Positions 55,007 through 64,000 of a DNA stretch of 64,000 bases are shown here, piece after piece. The notes under the pieces were generated by a model. It was not told the origin of the DNA, did no database searches, and saw nothing but the letters and a program-made list of their open reading frames with translations. Location of the stretch: the NCBI RefSeq assembly GCF_963677195.1, contig NZ_OY781918.1:918923-982922 (forward strand), given 5' to 3'. A program made the position numbers and the translations under genes. Position 1 is the first letter of the stretch. Each line of letters begins with the position of its first letter. The DNA comes from an uncultured Marinifilum sp. Lineage in GTDB: Bacteria; Bacteroidota; Bacteroidia; Bacteroidales; Marinifilaceae.

Positions 55007-56302
55007 ATGAACAAAGCAATTCTTATAGTACTGATAGCAAGTTTGTTTTCATGTACATTCAAAGACAATAAAAATAAGGAGTTGGCAAATAAAATTCTTG
55101 CTAACGAAAGTATGCACAAAGTTGACAGCATGGCTCGTCAGCTAATGAAAAAGGGTTTTTATGCCGGATCGGGATATCAAATGGTTTGGGCACGTGATCT
55201 GAACACATTCATCGAACTTTCCTGCGAAGAATACGATGTTAAGGTAATTCGCGAAAACCTGTTAATGTTTTTTCATTTTCAACAGGAAAATGGCGAATTG
55301 CTGGATGGATATGTTCCTCGCGAAGCATTCAATTGGCACGATCCAAATACCTATGAATCAAAAACAGCTCCAGGACATATTGGTTTTAAAAATACAGTCG
55401 AAACCGATCAGGAAACTTCATTAATTCATTCGATTTACAAATACATTTCAAAAACAGGAGATTCTTCAATATTAAATGAAAATGTTGCTGGGAAAACAGT
55501 TTATGAACGGTTGAGTTTTGCGATTGAATACCTTTTATCGGAAAGGTTTTCTGAAAAGCATGGGCTAATAACCGGAGCTACAACATTTGATTGGGGAGAT
55601 GTGCAGGTAGAAGGTGGAGCTGTTGTTGATGTGGATAGTCTTACGCATTGGAGTATGGATATTTACGACAATGCAATGCTGGCTATTGCCATAAGAAATA
55701 TGGCTGAACTTTCCAATGTTTCCCAGGATAAAGAGCATTGGGAATCAATGCATGATGAGCTTATTTTAAATATCAGAAAATATTTGTGGGATAGTGAAAA
55801 TCAGAAGTTCATTCCTCATGTATATGTTGATTGTTCTCCTTTTCCGGAAGACTTTAACGAGAATGAAATTTACTATCACGGAGGCACGGCTGTTGCCATC
55901 GAAGCTGGAGTTTTAAATAAGGAAGAAATTGCAGCTGCAATTGCTCACTTAAAAAAGAATGTTGAAATATCAGGAGCTCCTTCTATTGGATTGACAGTTT
56001 ATCCTCCTTATCCTAAGGAAGTATTGGCGAAAAATGTTACTGCTCCTTTCGAATACCAAAATGGGGGAGACTGGACCTGGTTTGGAGGTAGAATTATACA
56101 GCAACTAATTGCTTATGGTTTTGTAGATGAGGCTTATGAGTTGGCAGAACCAATGATGGAAAGAGTGGTAAAAAACAATGGCTTTTACGAATGGTATAAA
56201 ATTGATGGAACATCATCAGGATCTGCTGAATTTAAAGGATCAGCAGGAACATTGGCAAAGTCAATCGAAATGTTTAGCGAATGGGCAGATAAAAACAAAT
56301 AG
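55007..56302 (+). CDS. putative six-hairpin glycosidase lipoprotein, copy 2
   Basis: 431 residues, lipobox LFSC. Paralogue of the product at 51.9-53.2 kb with the same ordered motifs: [101 protein letters not shown] becomes WARD, and a few loop residues differ, so substrate preference may have diverged. It lies 20 bp after the isomerase gene and 3 bp before the second GH92 gene. Family and reaction are uncertain; see copy 1. Confidence 0.7.
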   Translation: MNKAILIVLIASLFSCTFKDNKNKELANKILANESMHKVDSMARQLMKKGFYAGSGYQMVWARDLNTFIELSCEEYDVKVIRENLLMFFHFQQENGELLDGYVPREAFNWHDPNTYESKTAPGHIGFKNTVETDQETSLIHSIYKYISKTGDSSILNENVAGKTVYERLSFAIEYLLSERFSEKHGLITGATTFDWGDVQVEGGAVVDVDSLTHWSMDIYDNAMLAIAIRNMAELSNVSQDKEHWESMHDELILNIRKYLWDSENQKFIPHVYVDCSPFPEDFNENEIYYHGGTAVAIEAGVLNKEEIAAAIAHLKKNVEISGAPSIGLTVYPPYPKEVLAKNVTAPFEYQNGGDWTWFGGRIIQQLIAYGFVDEAYELAEPMMERVVKNNGFYEWYKIDGTSSGSAEFKGSAGTLAKSIEMFSEWADKNK

Positions 56303-56305
56303 GAT

Positions 56306-59300
56306 ATGAAGAAGATATATTTGATTGTTGTAGCTGTAAGTTTGTTTTTGAGCTCTTGTGTGCAAAAAAACAAAGTAATCTGGCAAATAGGTGAGAACGA
56401 TAATTCAGGAGCTGAATTTGCTTTGTCGGACAATGAGTATAAGGATTATATTGCCAATGATTTTGGATGGGAAGACAAGTATTTTCTTGTTGGGAAATCC
56501 GATAATAAGAAAGATTGGCCATACATTATTCCAGGAATTAGTGATACCTGGGGAGGAACTTGGGGAACATCTGGTTGGAGATCGAGCACTTTAAACATTT
56601 TGTTTGGTGTTGATCAACTTCCAAAATCAGGTGAGTATAAATTAACCGTTGATATTCTGGATTGTAATTCAGAAGATTTGCCACTTTTCAAGATTACGGT
56701 AAACGGAAAATCATGGAAATACAGATTGCCCGTGATTAATAAAGATTCAAAAATTGAAGTTTCACCTAAAGATTCATCGGAGTACTTGATTGAAATTCCA
56801 TTGGCAAATGAATTGATTAAAAAGGGAGGAAATGAGATCTCTCTAAGTACAATTGAAGGTTCGTGGTTAAAGTTTGATCAAATTAAGTTGGAAGGGCCTG
56901 AAAATGTAGATCTTCGTAAGAATAATTCTATTCACTTACGTGATGTTTTAGCCGCTGATTATGAAATGGAATTAGATGGAAATTCGTATCAGGCATTATT
57001 GGTTGATGTGGAGCATTTATCGGGAAAACCTGAGCTTACAATTTTATTGGATGGAGAAGTAATTTTTACTGAAATTATTGAAAAAGGAAGATATCAGTTT
57101 GAAGCACCAATGCCATCAGTTACAAGCAGAACCAAAAGTGAGTATAGAATTTTTGTTGATGAAAAAGAGATCGAATCGGGCGAGATTCACAGAATGCCTT
57201 GCGACACAATTACAGCAGCTGAATATGTAGATACAAAAATGGGAGCAGGTCATTCTCGTTGGATGATTGCACCAGGACCATGGATGCCATTTAGTATGGT
57301 AAAGCTGAGTCCTGACAACCAGAATGCTGCCTGGCAAGGTGGATATGAGCCAAATTTTGAATCGATTGGTTGCTTTAGCCACATTCATGAATGGACTGTT
57401 GCCGGATTGGGAATAATGCCAAGCAATGGACCATTACAAATTAAAGTGGGCGATCAGATGGATCCTGATAGTGGATATCGTTCCAGAATTGATAAATCAA
57501 CGGAGAAAGCTCCATTGGGATATTATAGTGTTGAACTGACCGATTATAATATCAAAGCAGAATTGACTTCTACAACTCGTTGTGGATTCCAGAGATATAC
57601 TTTTCCAGATTCATTGGAGAACAGAATCTTAATCGATTTGCAAATTCCTTGTGAATATACCTACCAGAATAAAGAAATTGAAATTACTCAGGCTAGTGAT
57701 ACCAGAATTGAAGGCTTCTCTCATCAGTTAACTGAGAATACCTGGGCAGGAGGAATCGATCAGGAGTATAAAATCTTTTTTGTAATCGAATTTGATCAGC
57801 CTATTGTAAAAAGTGGATCTTGGATTGATGATGAAGTTTCAGAATCGACAAAAATCAGTCATAAAAGTCCTAAAGATGCTGGATTCTATGTAGAGTTTGC
57901 CAAGCAAGATGGAAATCAGGTTCAGGTAAGAACAGGTATTTCGTACGTAAGTATTGCTAATGCTTCAGAGAACTTAAAGAAAGAGATCTCAGATCCTTTT
58001 GGTTGGAGTTTTGATGCTGTAAGAGCATATCATGTTTCGGAATGGAATAAATTAATGGGTAGAGTTCAAATTACGACCCATGACAGAAATGAGAAAAAGC
58101 GTTTTTACAATGCCATGTATCGTTCTATCTGTAGTCGTAACATTTTTTCTGATGTAAACGGCGAATGGCGCGATGCAGATGAAAAGATTCGTAAAATGGA
58201 AGATCCTTCATCTCCGGCCTTAGGTTGTGATGCTTTTTGGAATACTTTCTGGAATTTAAATCAATTTTGGAATTTGGTAACGCCTGAATGGAGTAACCGT
58301 TGGGTAAAATCGCAATTGGCAATGTACGATGCCAATGGTTGGCTGGCCAAAGGTCCGGCAGGAATGGAGTATGTTCCGGTTATGGTGGCCGAGCACGAAA
58401 TTCCTTTGATTGTTGGTGCTTACCAAATGGGAATTAGAGATTACGATGTAAGTAAAGCCTACGAAGCAGTAAAGAAAATGCAAACAACACCAGCAAGAAA
58501 AGTGGGTGGAGGATTTGCTGGTAACCGTGATTTAGTTACTTATCTAAAGCATGGTTATGTGCCTTATAATGAAGGACGTTTTTCAAACTCATTGGAATAT
58601 TCATTTGATGATTGGACAGTTTCTCAGTTTGCAAAATCTCTCGGAAAAAAATCAGATTACAAAACTTTCCTAAAACGAGGATATTACTGGAGAAATATCA
58701 TCGATAAGGATATGGGATATGCTCGAATGAAGGATTCAAAAGGCAATTGGAAAGCCGATTTTGATCCTTACAAATCGGGTGCAAACCACCATTATGTAGA
58801 AGGAAATGCCTGGCAGTTAACCTACTTTGTTCCGCAGGATGTTCCAGCATTGGCCAAAGCAATTGGGAAAAATCGATTTATTGAACGATTGGATTGGGGA
58901 TTTACCGAAAGTGACAAAACGCGCTTCAACGGAATGAATGATCAGTACTGGAATTATCCGGTAATGCAGGGAAATCAGCAGTCGATGCATTTTGCATTCT
59001 TGTTTAACTGGGTAGGAAAACCATGGTTGACTCAAAAATGGAGCAGAGCCATAATGGATAGATATTACGGAACAGGTATTTCCAATGCTTATTTGGGTGA
59101 TGAGGATCAAGGTCAAATGAGTGGTTGGTTGGTAATGGCATCTTTAGGATTATTCCAAACTGATGGTGGTTGTAGCACTGAACCAGTTTATGAGATTGCC
59201 AGTCCGCTTTACAAAAAGGTAGAAATTGATTTGGGTAAACAATTCGGACGAGGCGAGAAATTTGTGATTGAAGCAAAAAATGCCTCTCGATTGAACAAAT

Positions 59301-59437
59301 ACGTTCAATCTGCCAAACTAAATGGAAAAGCCTTACAAGACTTTAAATTTCCTGCAAGCGAATTGCTAAAAGGAGGAAAGTTAGAGCTGGAAATGGGGGC
59401 TGAGCCTAACGAGAATTGGGGAATTGTTAAAAAATAG
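56306..59437 (+). CDS. GH92 alpha-mannosidase lipoprotein with N-terminal carbohydrate-binding-like extension
   Basis: 1043 residues, lipobox LSSC. About 300 residues precede the GH92 core: a beta-rich domain beginning VIWQIGENDNSGAEFALSDN (resembling accessory domains of Bacteroidota GH92/lyases) and a second small beta domain at about 220-300. The catalytic part starts at about 307 with YVDTKMGAGHSRWMIAPGPW, then GCFSHIHEW, the barrel signature CDAFWNTFWNLNQFWNLVTP, and YLGDEDQGQMSGWLVMAS. Compared with the first GH92 it has GAGHSRWM rather than GTAHSRWFF and may act on another mannosidic bond. A UUCG hairpin follows. Confidence 0.93.
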   Translation: MKKIYLIVVAVSLFLSSCVQKNKVIWQIGENDNSGAEFALSDNEYKDYIANDFGWEDKYFLVGKSDNKKDWPYIIPGISDTWGGTWGTSGWRSSTLNILFGVDQLPKSGEYKLTVDILDCNSEDLPLFKITVNGKSWKYRLPVINKDSKIEVSPKDSSEYLIEIPLANELIKKGGNEISLSTIEGSWLKFDQIKLEGPENVDLRKNNSIHLRDVLAADYEMELDGNSYQALLVDVEHLSGKPELTILLDGEVIFTEIIEKGRYQFEAPMPSVTSRTKSEYRIFVDEKEIESGEIHRMPCDTITAAEYVDTKMGAGHSRWMIAPGPWMPFSMVKLSPDNQNAAWQGGYEPNFESIGCFSHIHEWTVAGLGIMPSNGPLQIKVGDQMDPDSGYRSRIDKSTEKAPLGYYSVELTDYNIKAELTSTTRCGFQRYTFPDSLENRILIDLQIPCEYTYQNKEIEITQASDTRIEGFSHQLTENTWAGGIDQEYKIFFVIEFDQPIVKSGSWIDDEVSESTKISHKSPKDAGFYVEFAKQDGNQVQVRTGISYVSIANASENLKKEISDPFGWSFDAVRAYHVSEWNKLMGRVQITTHDRNEKKRFYNAMYRSICSRNIFSDVNGEWRDADEKIRKMEDPSSPALGCDAFWNTFWNLNQFWNLVTPEWSNRWVKSQLAMYDANGWLAKGPAGMEYVPVMVAEHEIPLIVGAYQMGIRDYDVSKAYEAVKKMQTTPARKVGGGFAGNRDLVTYLKHGYVPYNEGRFSNSLEYSFDDWTVSQFAKSLGKKSDYKTFLKRGYYWRNIIDKDMGYARMKDSKGNWKADFDPYKSGANHHYVEGNAWQLTYFVPQDVPALAKAIGKNRFIERLDWGFTESDKTRFNGMNDQYWNYPVMQGNQQSMHFAFLFNWVGKPWLTQKWSRAIMDRYYGTGISNAYLGDEDQGQMSGWLVMASLGLFQTDGGCSTEPVYEIASPLYKKVEIDLGKQFGRGEKFVIEAKNASRLNKYVQSAKLNGKALQDFKFPASELLKGGKLELEMGAEPNENWGIVKK

Positions 59438-59452
59438 ATAATTAAGCAATTT

Positions 59453-59484
59453 AGAAAGTTCATCTTCGGATGGGCTTTCTATTA
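59453..59484 (+). terminator. hairpin/terminator after second GH92 gene
   Basis: AGAAAGTTCATC (59453-59464), TTCG loop, GATGGGCTTTCT (59469-59480) pairs over 12 bp with two G-T; the T tract is weak, so partial read-through is likely. Confidence 0.6.
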
Positions 59485-59648
59485 TCTAAGTATGTATGCT
59501 TTTTTAAGGATTAATTAAGAAGATGATGAATTAATCAGATTTTAACCCAAAACTATGTAGGTAAAATTATTATTGCAGAACAGAAAAGAACAGATTAGAA
59601 TTTAGGTAATAATATAAGTTGACTTATTTACTAAAAACAAAAAATTAC

Positions 59649-59655
59649 GGAGGAG
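59649..59655 (+). promoter_or_regulatory. strong Shine-Dalgarno of the GH20 gene
   Basis: GGAGGAG four bases before ATG 59660. Most genes here lack a recognisable SD, as is normal in Bacteroidota, so this canonical site stands out and fixes the start. Confidence 0.75.
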
Positions 59656-59659
59656 TGTA

Positions 59660-61987
59660 ATGAAACAAATTTTATTTCTCTTTTTAATTGGACTAACGAT
59701 ATTGTCATGTTCAAAGATGAATAATTTGCGTGATAAAACATCTGGCATTCAAATTATCCCAGAACCAGAATCCATTGTATTGGAAGAAGGAACATTTACA
59801 CTGAAGAATAAAAAATTGTGTCTGAAAATATCTTCAAATGAATCTATTACGGAAATAGAAGAACAATTTAAGCAATACATTTCCGAACAATCGGGTGTAA
59901 AGTTTATTGAAGATGACTCGGCGAATAAAATTGGCTTTAAACTGAATAAGACTGCTGATAAAGCATTGGGCAAAGAAGGTTATAGTATCAACATTACAAA
60001 AAATGCAATTTCGGTTGTTGCCAATGAATCAGCAGGATTATTCTATGCAGTTCAATCCTTACGACAATTATTTCCTGTAAATAAAGATGCAGAAGTGGCA
60101 ATTGCCTGTGCTGTAATAAAGGATAAGCCAAAATTTGGTTGGCGTGGAACCATGTTGGATGTTTCCCGACATTTTTTTTCAAAACAGGATATATTCAAAT
60201 TCATTGATAACCTTGCGCTTCACAAAATCAATACTTTTCATTGGCATTTGGTAGATGATGTTGGATGGAGAATTGAAATCAAGAAGTATCCAAAATTAAC
60301 AGAAATTGGTGCTTGGCGTGTTGATAGAGGAGATGTTCACTGGGATTTGCGAAAACCACAAAAACCCGGAGAAAAAGCAAGTTATGGCGGGTTTTATTCA
60401 CAGGAAGATGTGAAGGAAATCGTAAAGTATGCCGAGAAAAGATTCATTACAATAGTACCGGAAATTGAACTCCCTGCTCACACTACTTCTAGTCTTGCAG
60501 CTTATCCGGAATATTCCTGTGCTGGCGGCCCATATACTGTGTTGCCGGGCGGGTCAAATCCGTATAATGTAATTTATTGTGCAGGAAATGATAAAACTTT
60601 TGAATTTTTGGAAAATATCTTCGATGAGGTAATCGAGCTCTTTTCGAGTAAATATATTCACATTGGAGGTGATGAAGCCAATAAAACAGAGTGGAAAAAA
60701 TGTCCAAAATGTCAGACCAGAATCAAAACCGAAAAACTGAAAGATGAACACGAACTTCAAAGTTATTTCATAAAACGAATTGAGAAAATCATTAACAGTA
60801 AAGGGCGCAGAATGATTGGTTGGGATGAAATTTTAGAGGGAGGACTTGCACCTGAAGCCACAGTTATGTCGTGGCGTGGATTTAATGGTGGGATCGAAGC
60901 TGCAAAAAGTGGACATGATGTTATTATGACACCAACTTCACATTGCTATTTTGATTATTATCAAGGAAATCCGGATAATGAACCACCTGCAATTGGAGGT
61001 TTTTTGCCATTGAAAAAAGTTTATGAGTTCAATCCGATTCCTAAAGAATTAACAAACGAAGAAGCAAAATATGTTCTTGGTGGTCAATGCAATCTGTGGA
61101 CAGAATTCATGCCTGATTTAAACCAGGTAGAATATATGCTGAATCCAAGACTAGCAGCACTTTCTGAATCAGTTTGGTCATCGGCAAAAAAGAAAGATTA
61201 TTCAAATTTCAGCAAAAAGCTGAAGACCCTGCTGAAATTATATGAAACTTTGAATATTAATTATGCCAAGAGTATATATCAGCTTACGCCTGTTGTTCAA
61301 TTTGATATGGAAGCAAAAAAATTTCATGTTGAGTTGCAAACCGAAATAGAAGTACCTGAAATTAGATATACATTTGATGGAACAGTACCTACTGCAAACT
61401 CAGAACTGTATCATTCACCGCTCACTTTTGAAAAAAGCACAGAAATCAAAGCCGTTGCTTTTGTAAATGGAGAAGCAATAAGCAATGTTATTTCCAAAAA
61501 GTGCCTTGTGCACAAAGCAACTGGTGCGAAGTATAAGCTTGGCAAGCCAGTATCCCCAAAATATCCTGCCAAAAATAATTTTGATTTAACCAATACCTTG
61601 TTCGGGTCGAGTAATTATGGAGATGGGAATTGGTGTGGATTTGAAGGCGATGACCTCGATATGTTTATTGAGTTTGATACTGCTAAAGAAATATCATCTG
61701 TTACAGTGGGAACTTTACACAGTGTTAGTTCTTGGATTTTTTCATCGGAATATATAAGTATAGAGGTTTCTGATGATGGGAAAAAGTATAGAGAAATCAG
61801 TAGAAAGTTAAATTCTCATGATCTACAATCTGGAGATAAGCAAATTATCCGACTCAAAGCAAAATTCCATAAGCTTACAACTAAATATCTCCGTGTCAGA
61901 GTAAAGAATGTTGGTAAATGCCCTGAGTGGCATGGTGGAGCTGGCGGCACTGCCTGGTTGTTTGTGGATGAAGTTGTAGTCGAGTAA
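59660..61987 (+). CDS. GH20 beta-N-acetylhexosaminidase lipoprotein
   Basis: 775 residues, lipobox ILSC. Domains: GH20b-type N-terminal domain (about 25-150), catalytic TIM barrel (about 155-510) with the substrate-assisted pair D338-E339 in HIGGDEANKTEW, plus GTMLDVSRHFFS and FHWHLVDDVGWRIEI; then a chitobiase-type C-terminal beta domain (about 530-620, RYTFDGTVPTANSELYHSP) and an F5/8-type carbohydrate-binding domain (about 640-775). It removes terminal GlcNAc/GalNAc, consistent with trimming complex or hybrid N-glycans. A zinc-like C-x2-C (KKCPKCQ) follows the active site, common in this group. Confidence 0.94.
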   Translation: MKQILFLFLIGLTILSCSKMNNLRDKTSGIQIIPEPESIVLEEGTFTLKNKKLCLKISSNESITEIEEQFKQYISEQSGVKFIEDDSANKIGFKLNKTADKALGKEGYSINITKNAISVVANESAGLFYAVQSLRQLFPVNKDAEVAIACAVIKDKPKFGWRGTMLDVSRHFFSKQDIFKFIDNLALHKINTFHWHLVDDVGWRIEIKKYPKLTEIGAWRVDRGDVHWDLRKPQKPGEKASYGGFYSQEDVKEIVKYAEKRFITIVPEIELPAHTTSSLAAYPEYSCAGGPYTVLPGGSNPYNVIYCAGNDKTFEFLENIFDEVIELFSSKYIHIGGDEANKTEWKKCPKCQTRIKTEKLKDEHELQSYFIKRIEKIINSKGRRMIGWDEILEGGLAPEATVMSWRGFNGGIEAAKSGHDVIMTPTSHCYFDYYQGNPDNEPPAIGGFLPLKKVYEFNPIPKELTNEEAKYVLGGQCNLWTEFMPDLNQVEYMLNPRLAALSESVWSSAKKKDYSNFSKKLKTLLKLYETLNINYAKSIYQLTPVVQFDMEAKKFHVELQTEIEVPEIRYTFDGTVPTANSELYHSPLTFEKSTEIKAVAFVNGEAISNVISKKCLVHKATGAKYKLGKPVSPKYPAKNNFDLTNTLFGSSNYGDGNWCGFEGDDLDMFIEFDTAKEISSVTVGTLHSVSSWIFSSEYISIEVSDDGKKYREISRKLNSHDLQSGDKQIIRLKAKFHKLTTKYLRVRVKNVGKCPEWHGGAGGTAWLFVDEVVVE

Positions 61988-62082
61988 GCTTCTAGTGTTA
62001 AAATTTTGATATTGTAGAACTTGAGAACATTTTATTCCGTGAAACTTGGACTAATAAAATCTAAACCATTATAAAAAACGCC

Positions 62083-64000
62083 ATGAAAAAGATTTATCTG
62101 TTGTTACTAACAGCACTACTGTTTTTTGGATTCACTAAGAAAGATAAAGTGCCAGCATACAAAAATGCTAAGCTCGACATTGAAACCCGTGTTGCCGATT
62201 TGGTATCGCGAATGACTTTGGAAGAAAAAGTAATGCAGCTCGATATGTATTCAGCCGGAGACTTGGTAATCGATGGAAGAGTAGAACCTGTAAGAGCTGC
62301 AAAAGCATTAAATGGAATGAGTGTTGGATCGGTTCATGATTACTATCCGGAAACGGCCGATCATGCCAATGAGCTTCAGAAGTACATTATTGAGAATACT
62401 CGTTTGGGAATTCCGGCATTGTTTATCGAAGAGGCATTACATGGTTATCAGGGTAAAAAGTCTACTGCATTTCCGGTTTCTATCGGATTGGGAAGCATGT
62501 GGGATGTTGACTTAATGGAGAAAGTAGGTAAGGTAATTGGAACAGAGACCCGCTCGGTTAATGTTCACATGGTGTTGGGACCGGTTTTAGGAATTGGTCG
62601 TGAACCTCGTTGGGGACGCGTTCAGGAGACTTATGGCGAAGATGCATACCTGGCAGCTCGCAATGGTGTTGCTATTATAAAAGGATTGCAAGGCGACGAT
62701 TTAACTGCCGACAATGCAGTTGTTGCAGAACCCAAGCATTTTGGTATTCACAGTATCCCTGCAAAGGGTTTAAATACTGGAACTGTTTATATTGGTGAGC
62801 GCGAGGCTCGAAGTCACTTCCTATATGTTTTCGAGAAAGCTTTTAAAGAAGCTGGAGCTTTGGGTGCTATGGCTGCTTACCATGAATGGGATGGAGTTCC
62901 TGCCGCTGGCGATCCATGGTTGTTAAAAGATCTGTTGCGCGATGAATGGGGATTTAAGGGGTTTGTTTTATCTGATCTTGGAGCCATTGCCAAGCAGCAC
63001 AATTCGCATCATACGGTTCCAACCGACGAAGAAGCCATTTTGAATTCAATTCGTTCGGGTTTAGATATGCAATTTTACGATTATACGCACGAGAAATTTC
63101 AGAAGACGATAATTGATGCAGTGAACAACGGAAGTTTGGAAATGAAAGATGTTGATCGTGCTGTCTCAAGCATTTTGTACGTAAAATTCCGTTTGGGATT
63201 GTTCGAAAACCCTTATGTCGATACAAAACTTCAAAAAGAAAGATATCACTGCCAGGCGCATCAGGATTTGGTATTGGAATCGGCTCAAAAATCAATCACT
63301 TTATTGCAAAATAACAACAACATTTTGCCTTTGGGCGATGATGTTAAAAAAGTAGCCATTATTGGAGATATGGCCGATAAAGTATTGTTGGGAGGTTACT
63401 CTCCGAAAGAGGTAGAAGGAACCTCTATTGTTGATGCGTTTAAAGATACCGAATATCAGGTAAACTTTGTAGATGTTGGAGTACCAACCAATACAGCAGA
63501 GCAAATCGATGCTAAATATTTAGTTACAGCAAATGGTGAAGAAGGCCTGTTGGCAGAATATTTTAACAATCCGGATTGTTCCGGAAAGCCTGTTTTTTCG
63601 CAAGTGGAAACAAGTTTGGCAAGATACTGGCACAACTTAAGTCCCGAAGCTGGAGTTGTCGATGATAATTTCTCAGTACGTTGGACAGGTTACATCCTTC
63701 CTCCTTTAACAGGAACCTATGAATTTTCTTTAATTGCCGATGATATTGCAAGATTCTCTATCAATGGTGAACAATTGATTGATAACTGGGACAAAGAACT
63801 AAAAAACAAGTGGACCAAGAAGAAAATCCGTTTAGAGAAAGGAAAGAAATACCCAATTAAACTTGAATTTGCAGAATTTGATGCTTATGCTGCTGTTTTC
63901 TTGCATTGGAAAATACAACCAGAAGTATCCAATAAAGTAAGTATGTTCGGTAAAACTATTGCAGCAGCAAAAGATGCTGATGTTGTAGTATTGGTTCTTG
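62083..64000 (+). CDS. GH3 family beta-glycosidase with PA14 insert, 5' part
   Basis: The frame is open to the window end (639 codons visible). Signal peptide MKKIYLLLLTALLFFGFT. GH3 barrel: TRVADLVSRMTLEEKVMQL, VLGPVLGIGREPRWGR, EPKHFGIHS and nucleophile D298 in GFVLSDLGAIAK. The second domain begins with SITLLQNNNNILPLG and is interrupted by a PA14 carbohydrate-binding insert at about 488-625 (LLAEYFNNPDCSGKPVF, FSVRWTGYILPPLTGTYEF, LHWKIQP). This arrangement is known in GH3 beta-glucosidases. Exact specificity is unknown; beta-glucosidase/xylosidase is usual. Missing 3' end is due to the window, not to a mutation. Confidence 0.93.
   Translation, partial: MKKIYLLLLTALLFFGFTKKDKVPAYKNAKLDIETRVADLVSRMTLEEKVMQLDMYSAGDLVIDGRVEPVRAAKALNGMSVGSVHDYYPETADHANELQKYIIENTRLGIPALFIEEALHGYQGKKSTAFPVSIGLGSMWDVDLMEKVGKVIGTETRSVNVHMVLGPVLGIGREPRWGRVQETYGEDAYLAARNGVAIIKGLQGDDLTADNAVVAEPKHFGIHSIPAKGLNTGTVYIGEREARSHFLYVFEKAFKEAGALGAMAAYHEWDGVPAAGDPWLLKDLLRDEWGFKGFVLSDLGAIAKQHNSHHTVPTDEEAILNSIRSGLDMQFYDYTHEKFQKTIIDAVNNGSLEMKDVDRAVSSILYVKFRLGLFENPYVDTKLQKERYHCQAHQDLVLESAQKSITLLQNNNNILPLGDDVKKVAIIGDMADKVLLGGYSPKEVEGTSIVDAFKDTEYQVNFVDVGVPTNTAEQIDAKYLVTANGEEGLLAEYFNNPDCSGKPVFSQVETSLARYWHNLSPEAGVVDDNFSVRWTGYILPPLTGTYEFSLIADDIARFSINGEQLIDNWDKELKNKWTKKKIRLEKGKKYPIKLEFAEFDAYAAVFLHWKIQPEVSNKVSMFGKTIAAAKDADVVVLVL

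Noticed and set aside
62083..64000. Apparent truncated GH3 pseudogene
   Set aside because: The frame is intact up to the window edge with all expected motifs; truncation is only the window boundary.

Overview
The window is AT-rich DNA from a member of the Bacteroidota. Four things point there. Lipoproteins are abundant and carry Ser/Lys/Asp/Glu-rich residues just after the lipid cysteine. Good promoters have the TTG-N19-TAnnTTTG shape of this phylum. Clusters typical of the phylum are present (hemD with a DUF4271 gene; rnpA-yidD; an atpBEFHAG run without atpD/atpC; ECF sigma, anti-sigma and barrel genes). A mannosidase-rich glycan locus closes the window. Gene content suggests a marine Marinilabiliales/Marinifilaceae-type organism, but that rank is inference.

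Layout. 1-6.7 kb: the 3' part of mnmG followed by a parS-like palindrome, then ade, uvrC, lplA, dtd and a MazG-like gene. 6.9-13.9 kb: a transmembrane TPR/LuxR-type regulator, then a four-gene operon made only of lipoproteins. One of these fuses a periplasmic-binding domain to a legumain (C13)-like cysteine peptidase; this is the best candidate for an undescribed system. 14-22 kb: deoC, a PAS histidine kinase, polyprenyl synthetase, an ArsR repressor with a probable operator, a QueD/PTPS-like enzyme, and polA whose proofreading motif is lost. 22-27.6 kb (minus strand): S41 protease, yidD overlapping rnpA, hemD, a DUF4271 protein, an acid phosphatase lipoprotein. 27.7-30.4 kb: ECF sigma, anti-sigma-like protein, beta-barrel protein. 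30.5-38.7 kb: TPR histidine kinase, pepE, exoA, rsgA, an AIM24-like gene, mnmH and another histidine kinase.

38.7-40.8 kb: a DUF177 protein with rpmF and then fabH (lipid/ribosome cluster), followed by bactofilin and ATP synthase genes (41.1-47.7 kb: atpZ-like, a membrane protein, atpB, E, F, H, A, G). The c-subunit gene is bracketed by mRNA hairpins. 47.8-64 kb: a catabolic locus for mannose-rich glycans: GntR regulator, ROK sugar kinase, two GH92 alpha-mannosidases, two paralogous putative six-hairpin glycosidases, a class I mannose-6-phosphate isomerase, GH20 hexosaminidase and a GH3 enzyme cut by the window end. Read together: glycosidases at the cell envelope release mannose and GlcNAc-type sugars, the ROK kinase phosphorylates the hexose, and the isomerase feeds it to fructose-6-phosphate. 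No SusC/SusD pair is visible.

I saw no rRNA, tRNA, CRISPR array, transposase or integrase. All coordinates, motifs and stems were read by eye; no database search was run.
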